Assembly (NCBI GenBank): GCA_019637395.1
Contig: JAHBVR010000015.1
Span: forward strand, 1 to 64,000
Source of the DNA: Vulcanimicrobiota bacterium
GTDB taxonomy: Bacteria > Vulcanimicrobiota > Xenobia > Xenobiales > JADMJV01
DNA: 64,000 nucleotides
Reading direction: 5' to 3'
Shown here: positions 54,186 through 62,508 of the stretch, one piece after another
Numbering within the stretch: the first letter of the stretch is position 1
Layout: every line of letters begins with the position of its first letter
The notes under the pieces: generated by a model
What the model saw: the letters and a program-made list of their open reading frames with translations, nothing else
Told to the model about the DNA's origin: nothing
Databases searched by the model: none
Translations under genes and position numbers: made by a program

Positions 54186-55130
54186 CTAGTAGCGGATTAA
54201 GCAGGCTCCCAAAGAAACTCCGGCCGAAGTCCCCAACAACATGGCCGTCTGTCCCCGCTGCAAACGACCCTCCTCTACCGCCCGGTGCAGTGCGGCCGGA
54301 ATGGAGGCGGCCACCAGATTGCCCATCGAGTCAATCACCGAAAAAAACTTGTCGGGCGGGCAGCCGATGCGCTGGCGCACCAGCCGCATGGCGCTGGGAC
54401 TGGCCTGATGAGGCAGCACCAGAGCGATATCCTCCCAGCCCAGACCGTTGCGCCGCAGCAACTCGGTCACCAGACCGGGCAACTTCTCGGCCACCAGCCG
54501 ATAGAGCTCCTTACCGTTCATCTGGAACAGGAACTCCCCGAAGCTGGCCTGCGAAAAATGAGCCGGCGGAAACTTGCTGCCTCCTCCCGGGATCTGGCAC
54601 CAGGTGCGGCCCTCCGGGTAGGTCCGCAGACAAGTATCCAACAAAGCCGAGGCTGGGTTCGCCTCGACCACCACCGCCATGGCCCCGTCTCCAAACAGAG
54701 CGGCTGCCTCGGGGTGGCGCCAATCCAATCCCGGCGAGGTCACTTCGCTACACAAGATCAGAGCGCGCCGATACTGTCCGAGTGCGAAGGCATTGGCCAC
54801 CGTCTGACAGGCCACCACAAAGGACAGGCAAGTACTGTCCACGTCAAAACTGGCCACTTCGGGAAACCAATCGCTCATGTCGCGCAACAAAGTGGCGGCC
54901 CGATAAGGTAGAGGCTGCTGATAGGTGCCGCAAGCCGCCACCACCAACTCAATCGAGCGGGGGTCTAACCCGGCCAGAGCCTGCCGTGTAGCGCGCTGGG
55001 CCAGAAAGGCCGCGTCCTCTTCAGTGGAACAGTAGTGGCGCGAGTGAACCCCAACATGCCGGCCGATCCAGCCAGCCGCCAATCCGTGCTCGGATTCAAG
55101 CCTGGCGGCATCGACTTTCCGGTCCGGCAA
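54186..55130 (-). CDS. KAS III (FabH)-like ketoacyl synthase
   Basis: 314 residues from TTG 55130. Catalytic Cys in DVDSTCLSF (C101), His in LPHQASPSA (H241) and Asn in MGNLVAAS (N271), so the triad is complete. The upstream codons continue the family N-terminus (RILASGLALPDRKV) in frame to a TAG, so the true start may be a CTG near 55160. FabH starts fatty-acid chains; this copy is not in a fab cluster and could serve a special lipid or polyketide. It overlaps the lytic transglycosylase stop region only if the longer start is used. Confidence 0.88.
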   Translation of the reverse strand: MPDRKVDAARLESEHGLAAGWIGRHVGVHSRHYCSTEEDAAFLAQRATRQALAGLDPRSIELVVAACGTYQQPLPYRAATLLRDMSDWFPEVASFDVDSTCLSFVVACQTVANAFALGQYRRALILCSEVTSPGLDWRHPEAAALFGDGAMAVVVEANPASALLDTCLRTYPEGRTWCQIPGGGSKFPPAHFSQASFGEFLFQMNGKELYRLVAEKLPGLVTELLRRNGLGWEDIALVLPHQASPSAMRLVRQRIGCPPDKFFSVIDSMGNLVAASIPAALHRAVEEGRLQRGQTAMLLGTSAGVSLGACLIRY

Positions 55131-55166
55131 CGCCAGGCCGGAAGCAAGGATGCGGAACAGGCGCTA

Positions 55167-55907
55167 TTAGCCGCCCAGACCGACGCCGCTTTTTTTGCGG
55201 CGCTGATGGTAGCGCTCGCAGATGAGGGCCACGTAGTTCTGAGTCTCCGCGTAGGGCGGCACTCCCCCAAAGCTGGCCACCGCGCCGGGACCGGCGTTGT
55301 AGGCGGCCAGCGCCTGTCCCAGGTCCTGAAAACGGCGCAACTGAGTGGCGAAGTAGCTGGTGCCCGCCGCCACATTCTGTTCGGCGTCGTACGGGTCCGT
55401 GCAGCCTAACATGGCGGCCGTGCCCGGCATCAACTGCATCAAGCCCTGAGCCCCGCTACGCGAAGTGGCATATGGGTCAAAGTTGGACTCTTGTTGTACG
55501 ATCAGTTCGACAAGCAGAGGATCGATGCCATTCTTCTTGGCCTCGCGTTCGATCAAGGCGCCGATATCGACCATCACCGGACGGCGCACCAGCTTGCCCT
55601 CTTCATCGATCACCTTCTGATAGGACGTCACCATACGGCGTCCGCCACGGTAGGCGCTCTCGTCGTAACTAAAGGCTTTGGGCGCCGGAGCGGTAGCTGA
55701 GAGACCGATATCAGCCGCCTTGGGAGTGCTACAGCGAATCACGCCGCCCGAGTTCACCACCGCCCGCCGGTATTGAGCAGCGCCCGCGTTGGTGTAGCTG
55801 TGGACGGCCTCGCCCTGGGCATAGTCGGTTCCGTTCCGGTAAACACTCTGGGCTGAGGCCGAGGCGGTGAGCAACACGATCAGAGTAAGCTGAGCCGACA
55901 ATTTCAT
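55167..55907 (-). CDS. Secreted lytic transglycosylase
   Basis: 246 residues from ATG 55907, chosen because it starts a signal peptide (MKLSAQLTLIVLLTASASAQ). Slt-type domain with catalytic Glu140 in VQQESNFDP, followed by SRSGAQGLMQLMPGTA and ALAAYNAGPGAVASFGG. It cleaves peptidoglycan with 1,6-anhydro ring formation. The region between the signal peptide and the domain (~20-110) is low in similarity. Divergent from the rhomboid gene, with 55 nt between starts. Confidence 0.93.
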   Translation of the reverse strand: MKLSAQLTLIVLLTASASAQSVYRNGTDYAQGEAVHSYTNAGAAQYRRAVVNSGGVIRCSTPKAADIGLSATAPAPKAFSYDESAYRGGRRMVTSYQKVIDEEGKLVRRPVMVDIGALIEREAKKNGIDPLLVELIVQQESNFDPYATSRSGAQGLMQLMPGTAAMLGCTDPYDAEQNVAAGTSYFATQLRRFQDLGQALAAYNAGPGAVASFGGVPPYAETQNYVALICERYHQRRKKSGVGLGG

Positions 55908-55962
55908 CCCCCGGAAATTGTTAGAAAAGGGAGCAATCTCCTGCTCAGCGTAGCTTACCGGC

Positions 55963-56790
55963 GTGAAAAGGAAATGTCCTCGCTGCGAGGGTACGGGACA
56001 GTGTTCCGAATGCCAGGGCCAGGGATTCGTCCGTTGTCTCAATTGCGAAGGCAGCGGCCAGCGCACCTCCAGCCGCGGCTCCAGTTACCCGTGCCGCAAT
56101 TGCCGGGGCACGGGGAAAGCCGAGTGCGCGCCCCAGTGCGCCAGTTGTGAGGGCAGCGGAGAAATCACCGACGCTTTGCAACGCAGGGTCCGCGACAAAT
56201 ATGATCCCAAGTTCGATCAGACGCTGCCGCGCACCGCCGTCACCTTCGCCCTCACCTTCCTCTGCATCTTTTTCTATTGCCTGGGGCTATTCAACCCCAA
56301 CGCCGGTGCCTGGCTGGAAACCCATTTATCCAACATCAGCAACCTGTGGAGCTCCCAACCCTGGCGCCTGCTCAGTTACTCCATCCTGCACGGCGGATTC
56401 ATCCATCTGGCCTGCAACATGTCTACCCTGTTGCGCTACGGACCGATGCTGGAGGGACACTACGGCAGCCGCCGCTACTCTCTGGCCTTAGTCCTGTGCG
56501 CTCTGGGCGGCGGCCTGGCCAGCGCTCTGGGCCACCTGGCCCAATCCCAAAATGTCGTCAGCCTGGGGATGTCCGGCGCCATCCTGGGACTCTTCGGCAT
56601 GCTTTTTGGCGCCTATCAGCGTTACCATATTTTCGACGGCCAGCAGCTTCGCGAACAACTCACCTGGTTGGTCCTTTTCTCGGGCGCCCTCCTGATGTGG
56701 GGAGGCAACGTCGACCACTGGTGTCACCTGGGAGGCTTCCTTGCCGGTTTCGCGTATGCTTGGTTCACTCGACGCCCGAGCGGGAGGTAA
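55963..56790 (+). CDS. DnaJ-type zinc-finger fused to rhomboid protease
   Basis: 275 residues from GTG 55963. Residues 1-66 have repeated CxxCxGxG-like units (CPRCEGTGQC, CLNCEGSGQ, CRNCRGTGKAE, CASCEGSG), as in DnaJ. A rhomboid domain with about six helices follows: HGGFIHLACNM (143-153), GMSGAILG with catalytic Ser204, and DHWCHLGG with His255. This would cleave membrane protein segments. Fusing DnaJ-like fingers to a rhomboid is uncommon; the fingers may recruit substrates. Followed 2 nt later by the FecR-like gene, one operon. Confidence 0.92.
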   Translation: MKRKCPRCEGTGQCSECQGQGFVRCLNCEGSGQRTSSRGSSYPCRNCRGTGKAECAPQCASCEGSGEITDALQRRVRDKYDPKFDQTLPRTAVTFALTFLCIFFYCLGLFNPNAGAWLETHLSNISNLWSSQPWRLLSYSILHGGFIHLACNMSTLLRYGPMLEGHYGSRRYSLALVLCALGGGLASALGHLAQSQNVVSLGMSGAILGLFGMLFGAYQRYHIFDGQQLREQLTWLVLFSGALLMWGGNVDHWCHLGGFLAGFAYAWFTRRPSGR

Positions 56791-56792
56791 TC

Positions 56793-57788
56793 ATGAAGCG
56801 CATTCTGACGGGGATTCTGGCAACCTTGATGGCGGCCGCCGCGGCAGCCCAAGACAAAGTGGAATTGGCCAAAAACAACCCGGTGGCCATCATTTCGCTG
56901 GTGCAGGGGGATGTCCAGATCAAGCATCCGGACGGAGACTGGCAGCCGGCTTACTGGCTGACCCTGCTGCGTCCCGAAGATCAAATCAAGATGCCCGACA
57001 AGGGCAAAATTCTGGTGGACTTCTTTTCCGACGATCACCTCGAGGCCGTCGACGTCAATACGGAAGCCAAAGTGGCTTTCAAAAGTCTGACCAAAATCCA
57101 GGGCAATGGCGGCGTGCGCCGGGAGCAGGCCCGCGACCGAGCCGTCGTCGAAATTCCCATTCCTTATATGCTCGAGCGTAAGCTCTCTTCCAAGGATCTG
57201 GCGCCGGCCAGCGAGCCCGACGCCATGGAGAAGGAAAAAATTTACCTGGCCGCCACCGTCTGGCCGGAAGCCTTTCCCCCCGTCTGGCAGTGGAAGAACA
57301 CCAACGCCAAACTCTACCGCTTGCAGCTCTTCAACGAATGGGACGAGGTCATCTACGAGACCAAGACCCCCCAGAACCGGTTTAAATTCCCCTATCACGG
57401 CCCCTTCCAACTGGCCAAGAACAGCCAGTATTTATGGCAGGTGCTCGACCCCAACGATCAAATTCTGGTGCGCAAATATGCTTTCACGCTGCTCACTACT
57501 CTGCATGCCCGCGAACTGGAGCGTTCCGAGAAGAAATTCGAAGCCGCCCAGAAAGCCGGCAAGGCTCAGCAAAATCACTACACCGACATGTTCATTCTCT
57601 ACAACAACCGCAAACTGATCGATCGCTCACTGAGCCTGTTGCTGCAGATGTCCAAAAAAGATCCGGAGAACCCGATGATCTACCGGGCGCTGGCGCGCGT
57701 CTACCTGGCCAAAGGCTGTCCCGCCCACGCCCAGCAAGCCCTGGATCGCGAACTACAGCTCAATGGAGTGGATCCGTTGGGAGACTAA
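56793..57788 (+). CDS. Secreted FecR-like protein with TPR-like tail
   Basis: 331 residues from ATG 56793 (GGGAGG 5 nt upstream). Signal peptide MKRILTGILATLMAAAAAAQ. A FecR-like beta-sandwich is suggested by VAIISLVQGDVQIKHPDG and LLRPEDQIKMPDKGKILVDFF. Middle region with WPEAFPPVWQWKNTNAKLYRLQLF; C-terminal helices resemble a TPR (SLSLLLQMSKKDPENPMIYRAL). Probably periplasmic or cell-surface. Ends before a bidirectional terminator. Confidence 0.75.
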   Translation: MKRILTGILATLMAAAAAAQDKVELAKNNPVAIISLVQGDVQIKHPDGDWQPAYWLTLLRPEDQIKMPDKGKILVDFFSDDHLEAVDVNTEAKVAFKSLTKIQGNGGVRREQARDRAVVEIPIPYMLERKLSSKDLAPASEPDAMEKEKIYLAATVWPEAFPPVWQWKNTNAKLYRLQLFNEWDEVIYETKTPQNRFKFPYHGPFQLAKNSQYLWQVLDPNDQILVRKYAFTLLTTLHARELERSEKKFEAAQKAGKAQQNHYTDMFILYNNRKLIDRSLSLLLQMSKKDPENPMIYRALARVYLAKGCPAHAQQALDRELQLNGVDPLGD

Positions 57789-57802
57789 GAGTCGGCCCAA
57801 TC

Positions 57803-57834
57803 AAAAAGCGCCGGTCAGAGACCGGCGCTTTTTT
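57803..57834. terminator. Bidirectional intrinsic terminator
   Basis: AAAAAGCGCCGGTC (57803-57816) pairs with the GACCGGCGC-T6 arm (57820-57834) across a 3-nt loop. The A-run on one side and T-run on the other allow termination in both directions, between the FecR-like gene and the convergent secreted protein gene. Confidence 0.9.
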
Positions 57835-57850
57835 GTTGGCCGGCTCCCGG

Positions 57851-58882
57851 CTATTTGGTGCTGTTAAGCTTGATGCTGGCGTTGATATTGCCGATGGGCA
57901 TCGAGTTGCCGCTCGGGTGGCGCCAGGTTTCCGTAAAAGTCCAACTGGCCCCCGGAGCGATCGAGGGGCCGTTGATGGACTTGGTATACCAGGTGCTGCT
58001 GGCGCTATTGCCATTGTCCGTCACCGAACCGCTGCGGTTGGGACCGGTCAAAGTCAAAGTTCCGGAAACCCCTTTGGACGGCGCGTTGCCGATGTTGCGC
58101 ACTTCGCACTGCATGGTAACGGTGCCGTTGAGAGAATTGGCCGTGACATTGACCGGAAGGGCTTCCAGGCTGGCTTCCTTTTTCTCCTCTGGCTTCTTCT
58201 CTTCGGGCTTGGGCTCCGCCGGAGGAGTGGGCTGAGTGGCGGCCGTTTCCTCAGGCTTCTTTTCCTTCTCCTTCTTATCCTTACCCTTAGATTCTTTCGT
58301 ATCTTTTGCGTCAGCGCTGTCAGTAGACTCCTTGCCTTCTTCGGTCTTCTTAGCCTCCTCGGCTTCCTTCTCGCGCTTCTCCTTTAACTCCGCAGCCTTC
58401 CGGGTCCAGGCCTCTTCCTTCTCTTTCTGGGCGGCGGCGAACTGAGCCTGGACCTCACCGACTTGCTTCTTCTCTTCCTCGGTGGACATGCGGGCCTTGT
58501 TGACGTCGACCGTGCCCAACTGACTGTTGGTGGCCACCGAATAGTTGGCCAGTTTGGCCAGCGGGCGCAGCGAAACGAAAGTGGCTCCCCCGCGCGGGCT
58601 GCCCTCAAGCTGCACTTCACTGCTGCCGTAGCGGTAGGTCAGCACACCGGTTTTCAGGGGCGGGTTGGCGGCCGGCTTATCGGTCAAAGTGACCACGCTG
58701 CCATCCACGGTCCAGTTCAAGCCCAGAGCCCGCAAAAAGGCCTCGGCGCTGACCATGGCTTCTCCCCCGGCCTTGACCACCTGGGTAAAGGGACGGTTCC
58801 GCACGTAGTAGTTCTCGGCGGGTGCGGCGTTGCTCATCAAAATGGCTCCGCTCGCGAGCGCGAGTAAAACTTTCTTATTCAT
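57851..58882 (-). CDS. Secreted copper amine oxidase-N-like protein with charged coiled stalk
   Basis: 343 residues. Signal peptide (MNKKVLLALASGAILMSNAAPA). Residues ~24-130 resemble the Cu_amine_oxidN1 domain (RNRPFTQVVKAGGEAMVSAEAFLRALGLNW, TFVSLRPLAKLANYSV). A long Lys/Glu-rich stalk (about 135-230) leads to a C-terminal beta domain of FxLYD/CARDB type (MQCEVRNIGNAPSKGV, GTLTLTGPNRSG). A cell-surface protein that extends from the envelope is inferred. Convergent with the FecR-like gene. Confidence 0.75.
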   Translation of the reverse strand: MNKKVLLALASGAILMSNAAPAENYYVRNRPFTQVVKAGGEAMVSAEAFLRALGLNWTVDGSVVTLTDKPAANPPLKTGVLTYRYGSSEVQLEGSPRGGATFVSLRPLAKLANYSVATNSQLGTVDVNKARMSTEEEKKQVGEVQAQFAAAQKEKEEAWTRKAAELKEKREKEAEEAKKTEEGKESTDSADAKDTKESKGKDKKEKEKKPEETAATQPTPPAEPKPEEKKPEEKKEASLEALPVNVTANSLNGTVTMQCEVRNIGNAPSKGVSGTLTLTGPNRSGSVTDNGNSASSTWYTKSINGPSIAPGASWTFTETWRHPSGNSMPIGNINASIKLNSTK

Positions 58883-58984
58883 TGGATAAAGCTCTCCCTT
58901 AATGATCTTGGCTGACAGCCGGTTCTCGAAAAATCCTTTGGCTCCTGGTTACCCCTTTATGCAGGCCGAAAAACCAGGGTTCGA

Positions 58985-60373
58985 CTATCGAATTTCGAAG
59001 CGATGCTCGCCAATCTCAATGATATCACCGCGGTGCAGCTCCACCATGCGGCGAATGCGATGCCGATTGACCCAGGTACCGTTGGTCGAGCCCAAATCCT
59101 CCACCCAGTAGTCACCGTCCGCCTTGGTAATGCGGGCGTGTTGACGCGACGCGGCCGTGTCGTCCGGCAGGCTGACATCCGCTTCACGACCGATCACGAA
59201 GGGCGCCGTGCTCAGCGACACCTCGATGTTCTTCTCGACGCAAACCAACCGGCTGGCCGATCCCGAAATATCGATGACGCTCACAGGGTTAGCCGGCGGC
59301 TCCGGGTCCGCTGCCCGCAATTTCGGCGCTTCCACCACTTCCGGCTCAGGCTCGGGCTCCGCTACCGGCTCGGGGGTCTGCAATCCCCAGCGCTGCTCGA
59401 AAGTCACGTAGTGCGGCGATTTCAAGCGCAGCGAAGCCAGTTCAGCCTCGGCTTCGCGCGGCGAACCGGCCAGGCTGGTGGCATTGGCCAGGCCCACGCG
59501 CAGATCGTTGGCCAGGGTGGCGTCCAGGTCCTGACGCTGCATGGCTTTCTTGAAGAGTTCGCGGGCCGTGGCCGGATCGCCCAGGCGGGCGCAGCTCAGT
59601 CCCAGCAGCAACAAGCCGGCCAGATGCACGTTGGAGTCCGGCAGACTCTTCTGCAAGAGCGCGAAAACCTCGCGATCCAGCCCCAGCCGATAGCGCAAGA
59701 GCCCGGCAAAAAACTGCCCGGTGGGCTCGCCCGGCACCAATTCCAGCAGTTGGTCCAGCGTATGGATCGCCTCTTCCGGGCTGCGATGAAACTGCGATAG
59801 AGCCAGCGCCACCGTCAAGCCGATCAAGTCCGGCCCCAGAGCGAAAGCGCTGTAGTCGGTCAAGGACAGACTGACATGGAAAGTCGGACACCAGCGCTTC
59901 AAGCCGCGCCCCAACCCCTGTTGCGCCATCAGAGCGGTATGAAAGTGACGGGAAGCTTCCTCGGCCTGTCCGTCGTGCAAGAGCAGGGCGCCCAGCACAA
60001 AATAAGCGTCGGTCACCTGGATTTTGCTTTCACTACGCCGGGCCGCTTCGCGCAACGACTCGACGGCCTGAGGGATACGTCCCTGCAGCATAAAGCGCAG
60101 ACCCTCGATGAATTCCTTTTCGCCGGCGCTCATCGTCAGGCCCTTGAGCAAATTGACGTTCAGGCGGGAACTGGCCTGCGTTTCCAGCCAGCGCGCCCGC
60201 GGCGCCATGGGCGCCGAAGGCGATTGAGGCAGATGGTACAGGCCGGTTTCCACGATCTGGGTGTGATCGTCGGCGCCTTTGACCACCTTGGCCACTTCAT
60301 CGACGCTGCGTCCGACCAGCTTACCGGCCAGGCCCAGACCCCCGGTGAGGGCCTTGAATACTTCGCGTTCCAC
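58985..60373 (-). CDS. TPR protein with C-terminal FHA domain
   Basis: 462 residues. TPR-like region (~95-300), a Pro/Glu linker (PEPVAEPEPEPEV, ~315-330), then FHA: PFVIGREADVSLPDD, ASRQHARI, DLGSTNGTWVN and HRGDIIEIG. Core residues Arg, Ser, His and Asn for phosphothreonine binding are present. Downstream end of the signalling cluster: pseudokinase-PP2C, vWA, zinc-ribbon FHA and this gene, all minus strand. Role in reading phosphothreonine is by domain. Confidence 0.92.
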   Translation of the reverse strand: MEREVFKALTGGLGLAGKLVGRSVDEVAKVVKGADDHTQIVETGLYHLPQSPSAPMAPRARWLETQASSRLNVNLLKGLTMSAGEKEFIEGLRFMLQGRIPQAVESLREAARRSESKIQVTDAYFVLGALLLHDGQAEEASRHFHTALMAQQGLGRGLKRWCPTFHVSLSLTDYSAFALGPDLIGLTVALALSQFHRSPEEAIHTLDQLLELVPGEPTGQFFAGLLRYRLGLDREVFALLQKSLPDSNVHLAGLLLLGLSCARLGDPATARELFKKAMQRQDLDATLANDLRVGLANATSLAGSPREAEAELASLRLKSPHYVTFEQRWGLQTPEPVAEPEPEPEVVEAPKLRAADPEPPANPVSVIDISGSASRLVCVEKNIEVSLSTAPFVIGREADVSLPDDTAASRQHARITKADGDYWVEDLGSTNGTWVNRHRIRRMVELHRGDIIEIGEHRFEIR

Positions 60374-60389
60374 TAGCTAAATAGTTCCA

Positions 60390-61145
60390 CTAGCTTAAAC
60401 GCACGACCATTTCCGTTTTGCCCAGGCGCAGGCTGTTCCCCTCGCCCAGCGGTTGCTGAATATGGGCCTGCAGCTTGTTGCCGTTCACCCAGGATCCGTT
60501 GGAGCTGCCCAGGTCTTCGTAGACGTAGCCGGCTTCGTGGCGGGTTATGCGCCCATGACGCCGGCTGATGTAGGAGTCGGTATCGTAATCGGTCAGGTCG
60601 ACTTCCGGGAAAATCCCGTCCACCGGACTGCGGCGCCCCAGCAGAATCGTATCTTTTTCCAGGGGAAATTCGCGGCCGCTGGTGTGCACCAGACGGGGTC
60701 GCGAGCTATGCATCATGGGCGTGGACGTGGGCGTGATGGGCGGGGCCGTCACCGGCACCGCATCGTAATGCACGGGCGGAGAAACGGCCGCGCCACTGGG
60801 CGGAGCATCGCTCAATGAAGCGCCGCAGTCCTCGCAAAAAGCCACCCCAGGCAAATTCTGGGCGCCACAGGCCGGACAGGCGGTGGGACCGGCGGCCGGA
60901 GCCACCGGCGTCGGCTCGGCCGGAACCGGCGGTGGGGTAGGAAGCGGCGGAGGAAGCGGAGGAGCGGCCGCTTCCGCGGGAGGAGCCGGAGTTGGCACCG
61001 GAGCGACCGATACGGGGGTGGGGGCTACCGAAGCTTGAGAGGCTTCCTGCGTCGGTTGGGCGGCCGCCATGGGCAGGCGCGCTCCACAGTCTTCGCAGTA
61101 AGCGGCGCCTTCCAGATTATCCGCGCCGCAGACGTTACATCGCAT
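60390..61145 (-). CDS. Double zinc-ribbon protein with C-terminal FHA domain
   Basis: 251 residues. Two zinc ribbons: CNVCGADNLEGAAYCEDCG at ~3-21 and CPACGAQNLPGVAFCEDCG at ~94-112, nearly the same sequence twice. A Pro/Ala-rich linker separates them. C-terminal FHA (~152-250): TILLGRRSPV, YISRRHGRIT, EDLGSSNGSWVNG and LRLGKTEMVV. The FHA reads phosphothreonine. It lies 16 nt before the TPR-FHA gene start in the transcription direction and is probably co-transcribed. Confidence 0.93.
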   Translation of the reverse strand: MRCNVCGADNLEGAAYCEDCGARLPMAAAQPTQEASQASVAPTPVSVAPVPTPAPPAEAAAPPLPPPLPTPPPVPAEPTPVAPAAGPTACPACGAQNLPGVAFCEDCGASLSDAPPSGAAVSPPVHYDAVPVTAPPITPTSTPMMHSSRPRLVHTSGREFPLEKDTILLGRRSPVDGIFPEVDLTDYDTDSYISRRHGRITRHEAGYVYEDLGSSNGSWVNGNKLQAHIQQPLGEGNSLRLGKTEMVVRLS

Positions 61146-61160
61146 TCCAGTTGTCTCCTT

Positions 61161-62450
61161 TTAGGACTGTCCGGTGCCCGGAGGCAGCGGAATTTCAGTT
61201 AATAATTGAGTGAGCTTGCGAGTGCCGTACTCCAGTTTCTTGGTTCCAGCAGCGCTGGCGCCTCCACCCTGGTCGATACGGCTGGCCTCGGCCAGGGCCT
61301 GGTTGGCCAGTTCCGACTGCCCCTGCTGTAACAACTGGGTGGCCGCCGAACGCAGCAATTGGGTCGCCTTGGCTTTGTCGCCAGCCTGGGCAAACTGCAG
61401 AGCGCGTGTCTGTTGGCGGAAGACACTGACCGCGTCCACCACCGCCATCACCCGCGGAGTCACCACCGCCGCCTGGGCCGCGTCGGCCGTATAACCGATG
61501 GTGATGTCGCGGGCCACCTGCACATTGTGCAGGCCCTTTTCCGGAACATCGTATTCCAATACAGATTGAGCCACGCGGTAGGTACCGGGCTGGCGCGAAG
61601 GCAGCACCAGTTCAAACAAAATCGACTGGGTTTCCTCACGCTGCAGATCGCTCAAGGGCACGGTGGCCACTCGCTCCACCGTGTTCAAAGCGCCCAGGTC
61701 ATTGATCAGCGGCTTGACCTTGTATGCCTTGCGCACCGTGATGTCCTTAGACAGCCTCAACGAAAGACGCGGATTGCGCACCACCACGTTTTGCACTCCG
61801 CGCAGCTCCTTCTCGAAAATCTGCGGGATATCGCGTGGGATATCGATATAATAGGAGTTACCCCGGCAAGCATTGGCGATGTCGAGCAAAAACTGCTCAT
61901 TGAAATCATCGCCCACGCCGATGGTCGAAACGGAAATCCCGCGTCCGGCCGCCATCAAACAGGCTTCCTTGCAGTGGCTCTCGTGCAGCGTCAGACCGTC
62001 GGTCAAAATCACGATATGGTTCAGGCGTTCGGCCGACTGATTGCGGCGAATCTCGTCCATGGCGGCGCGAATGCCATGCAGCATCTCGGTGCCCGAACCC
62101 ACTTCCACCTGATCGATGTTGCGCACCAATCGGCGGGCCGACTGCTTGTCGTAAATCTGACTGGAAGGAATGAGCACGCGCGCCTTGTCGGCAAAGACGA
62201 TGATCGAACACAGATCATTGGGGCGCAGGCAATCGACCACGTGGCTCACGGCCGAAATGACGTAATCCAGCTTCTCGGCGGCGTACATCGAACCGCTCTT
62301 ATCCAAAGCGATGGCGATGTTCAAGGCGGCCGGGCCGACCCCGATTTCCGCACTGGGCTTCACTTCAGCTAACAGGTAGACCAACTTATTTTCACTGGTC
62401 ACCAGTACATTTTGGTAACTCAGGTAAGTTCCGAGGTCAACTTCAGCCAC
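61161..62450 (-). CDS. vWA-domain protein
   Basis: 429 residues. The von Willebrand A domain starts IAIALDKSGSM, with MIDAS Asp50-x-Ser-x-Ser54, and continues with HIVILTDGLTLHE and VSTIGVGDDFNE. Length and the C-terminal helical and beta regions match bacterial vWA proteins of the type near FHA and PP2C genes. It has no signal peptide. Metal-dependent ligand binding is inferred. Upstream of the zinc-ribbon FHA gene by 15 nt, so one transcript. Confidence 0.93.
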   Translation of the reverse strand: MAEVDLGTYLSYQNVLVTSENKLVYLLAEVKPSAEIGVGPAALNIAIALDKSGSMYAAEKLDYVISAVSHVVDCLRPNDLCSIIVFADKARVLIPSSQIYDKQSARRLVRNIDQVEVGSGTEMLHGIRAAMDEIRRNQSAERLNHIVILTDGLTLHESHCKEACLMAAGRGISVSTIGVGDDFNEQFLLDIANACRGNSYYIDIPRDIPQIFEKELRGVQNVVVRNPRLSLRLSKDITVRKAYKVKPLINDLGALNTVERVATVPLSDLQREETQSILFELVLPSRQPGTYRVAQSVLEYDVPEKGLHNVQVARDITIGYTADAAQAAVVTPRVMAVVDAVSVFRQQTRALQFAQAGDKAKATQLLRSAATQLLQQGQSELANQALAEASRIDQGGGASAAGTKKLEYGTRKLTQLLTEIPLPPGTGQS

Positions 62451-62508
62451 TATAGTCCTCCTGTCGATTGCCGCTGGCCTTTGGGGTCAAAGACGCAAAA
62501 TCCTACCC

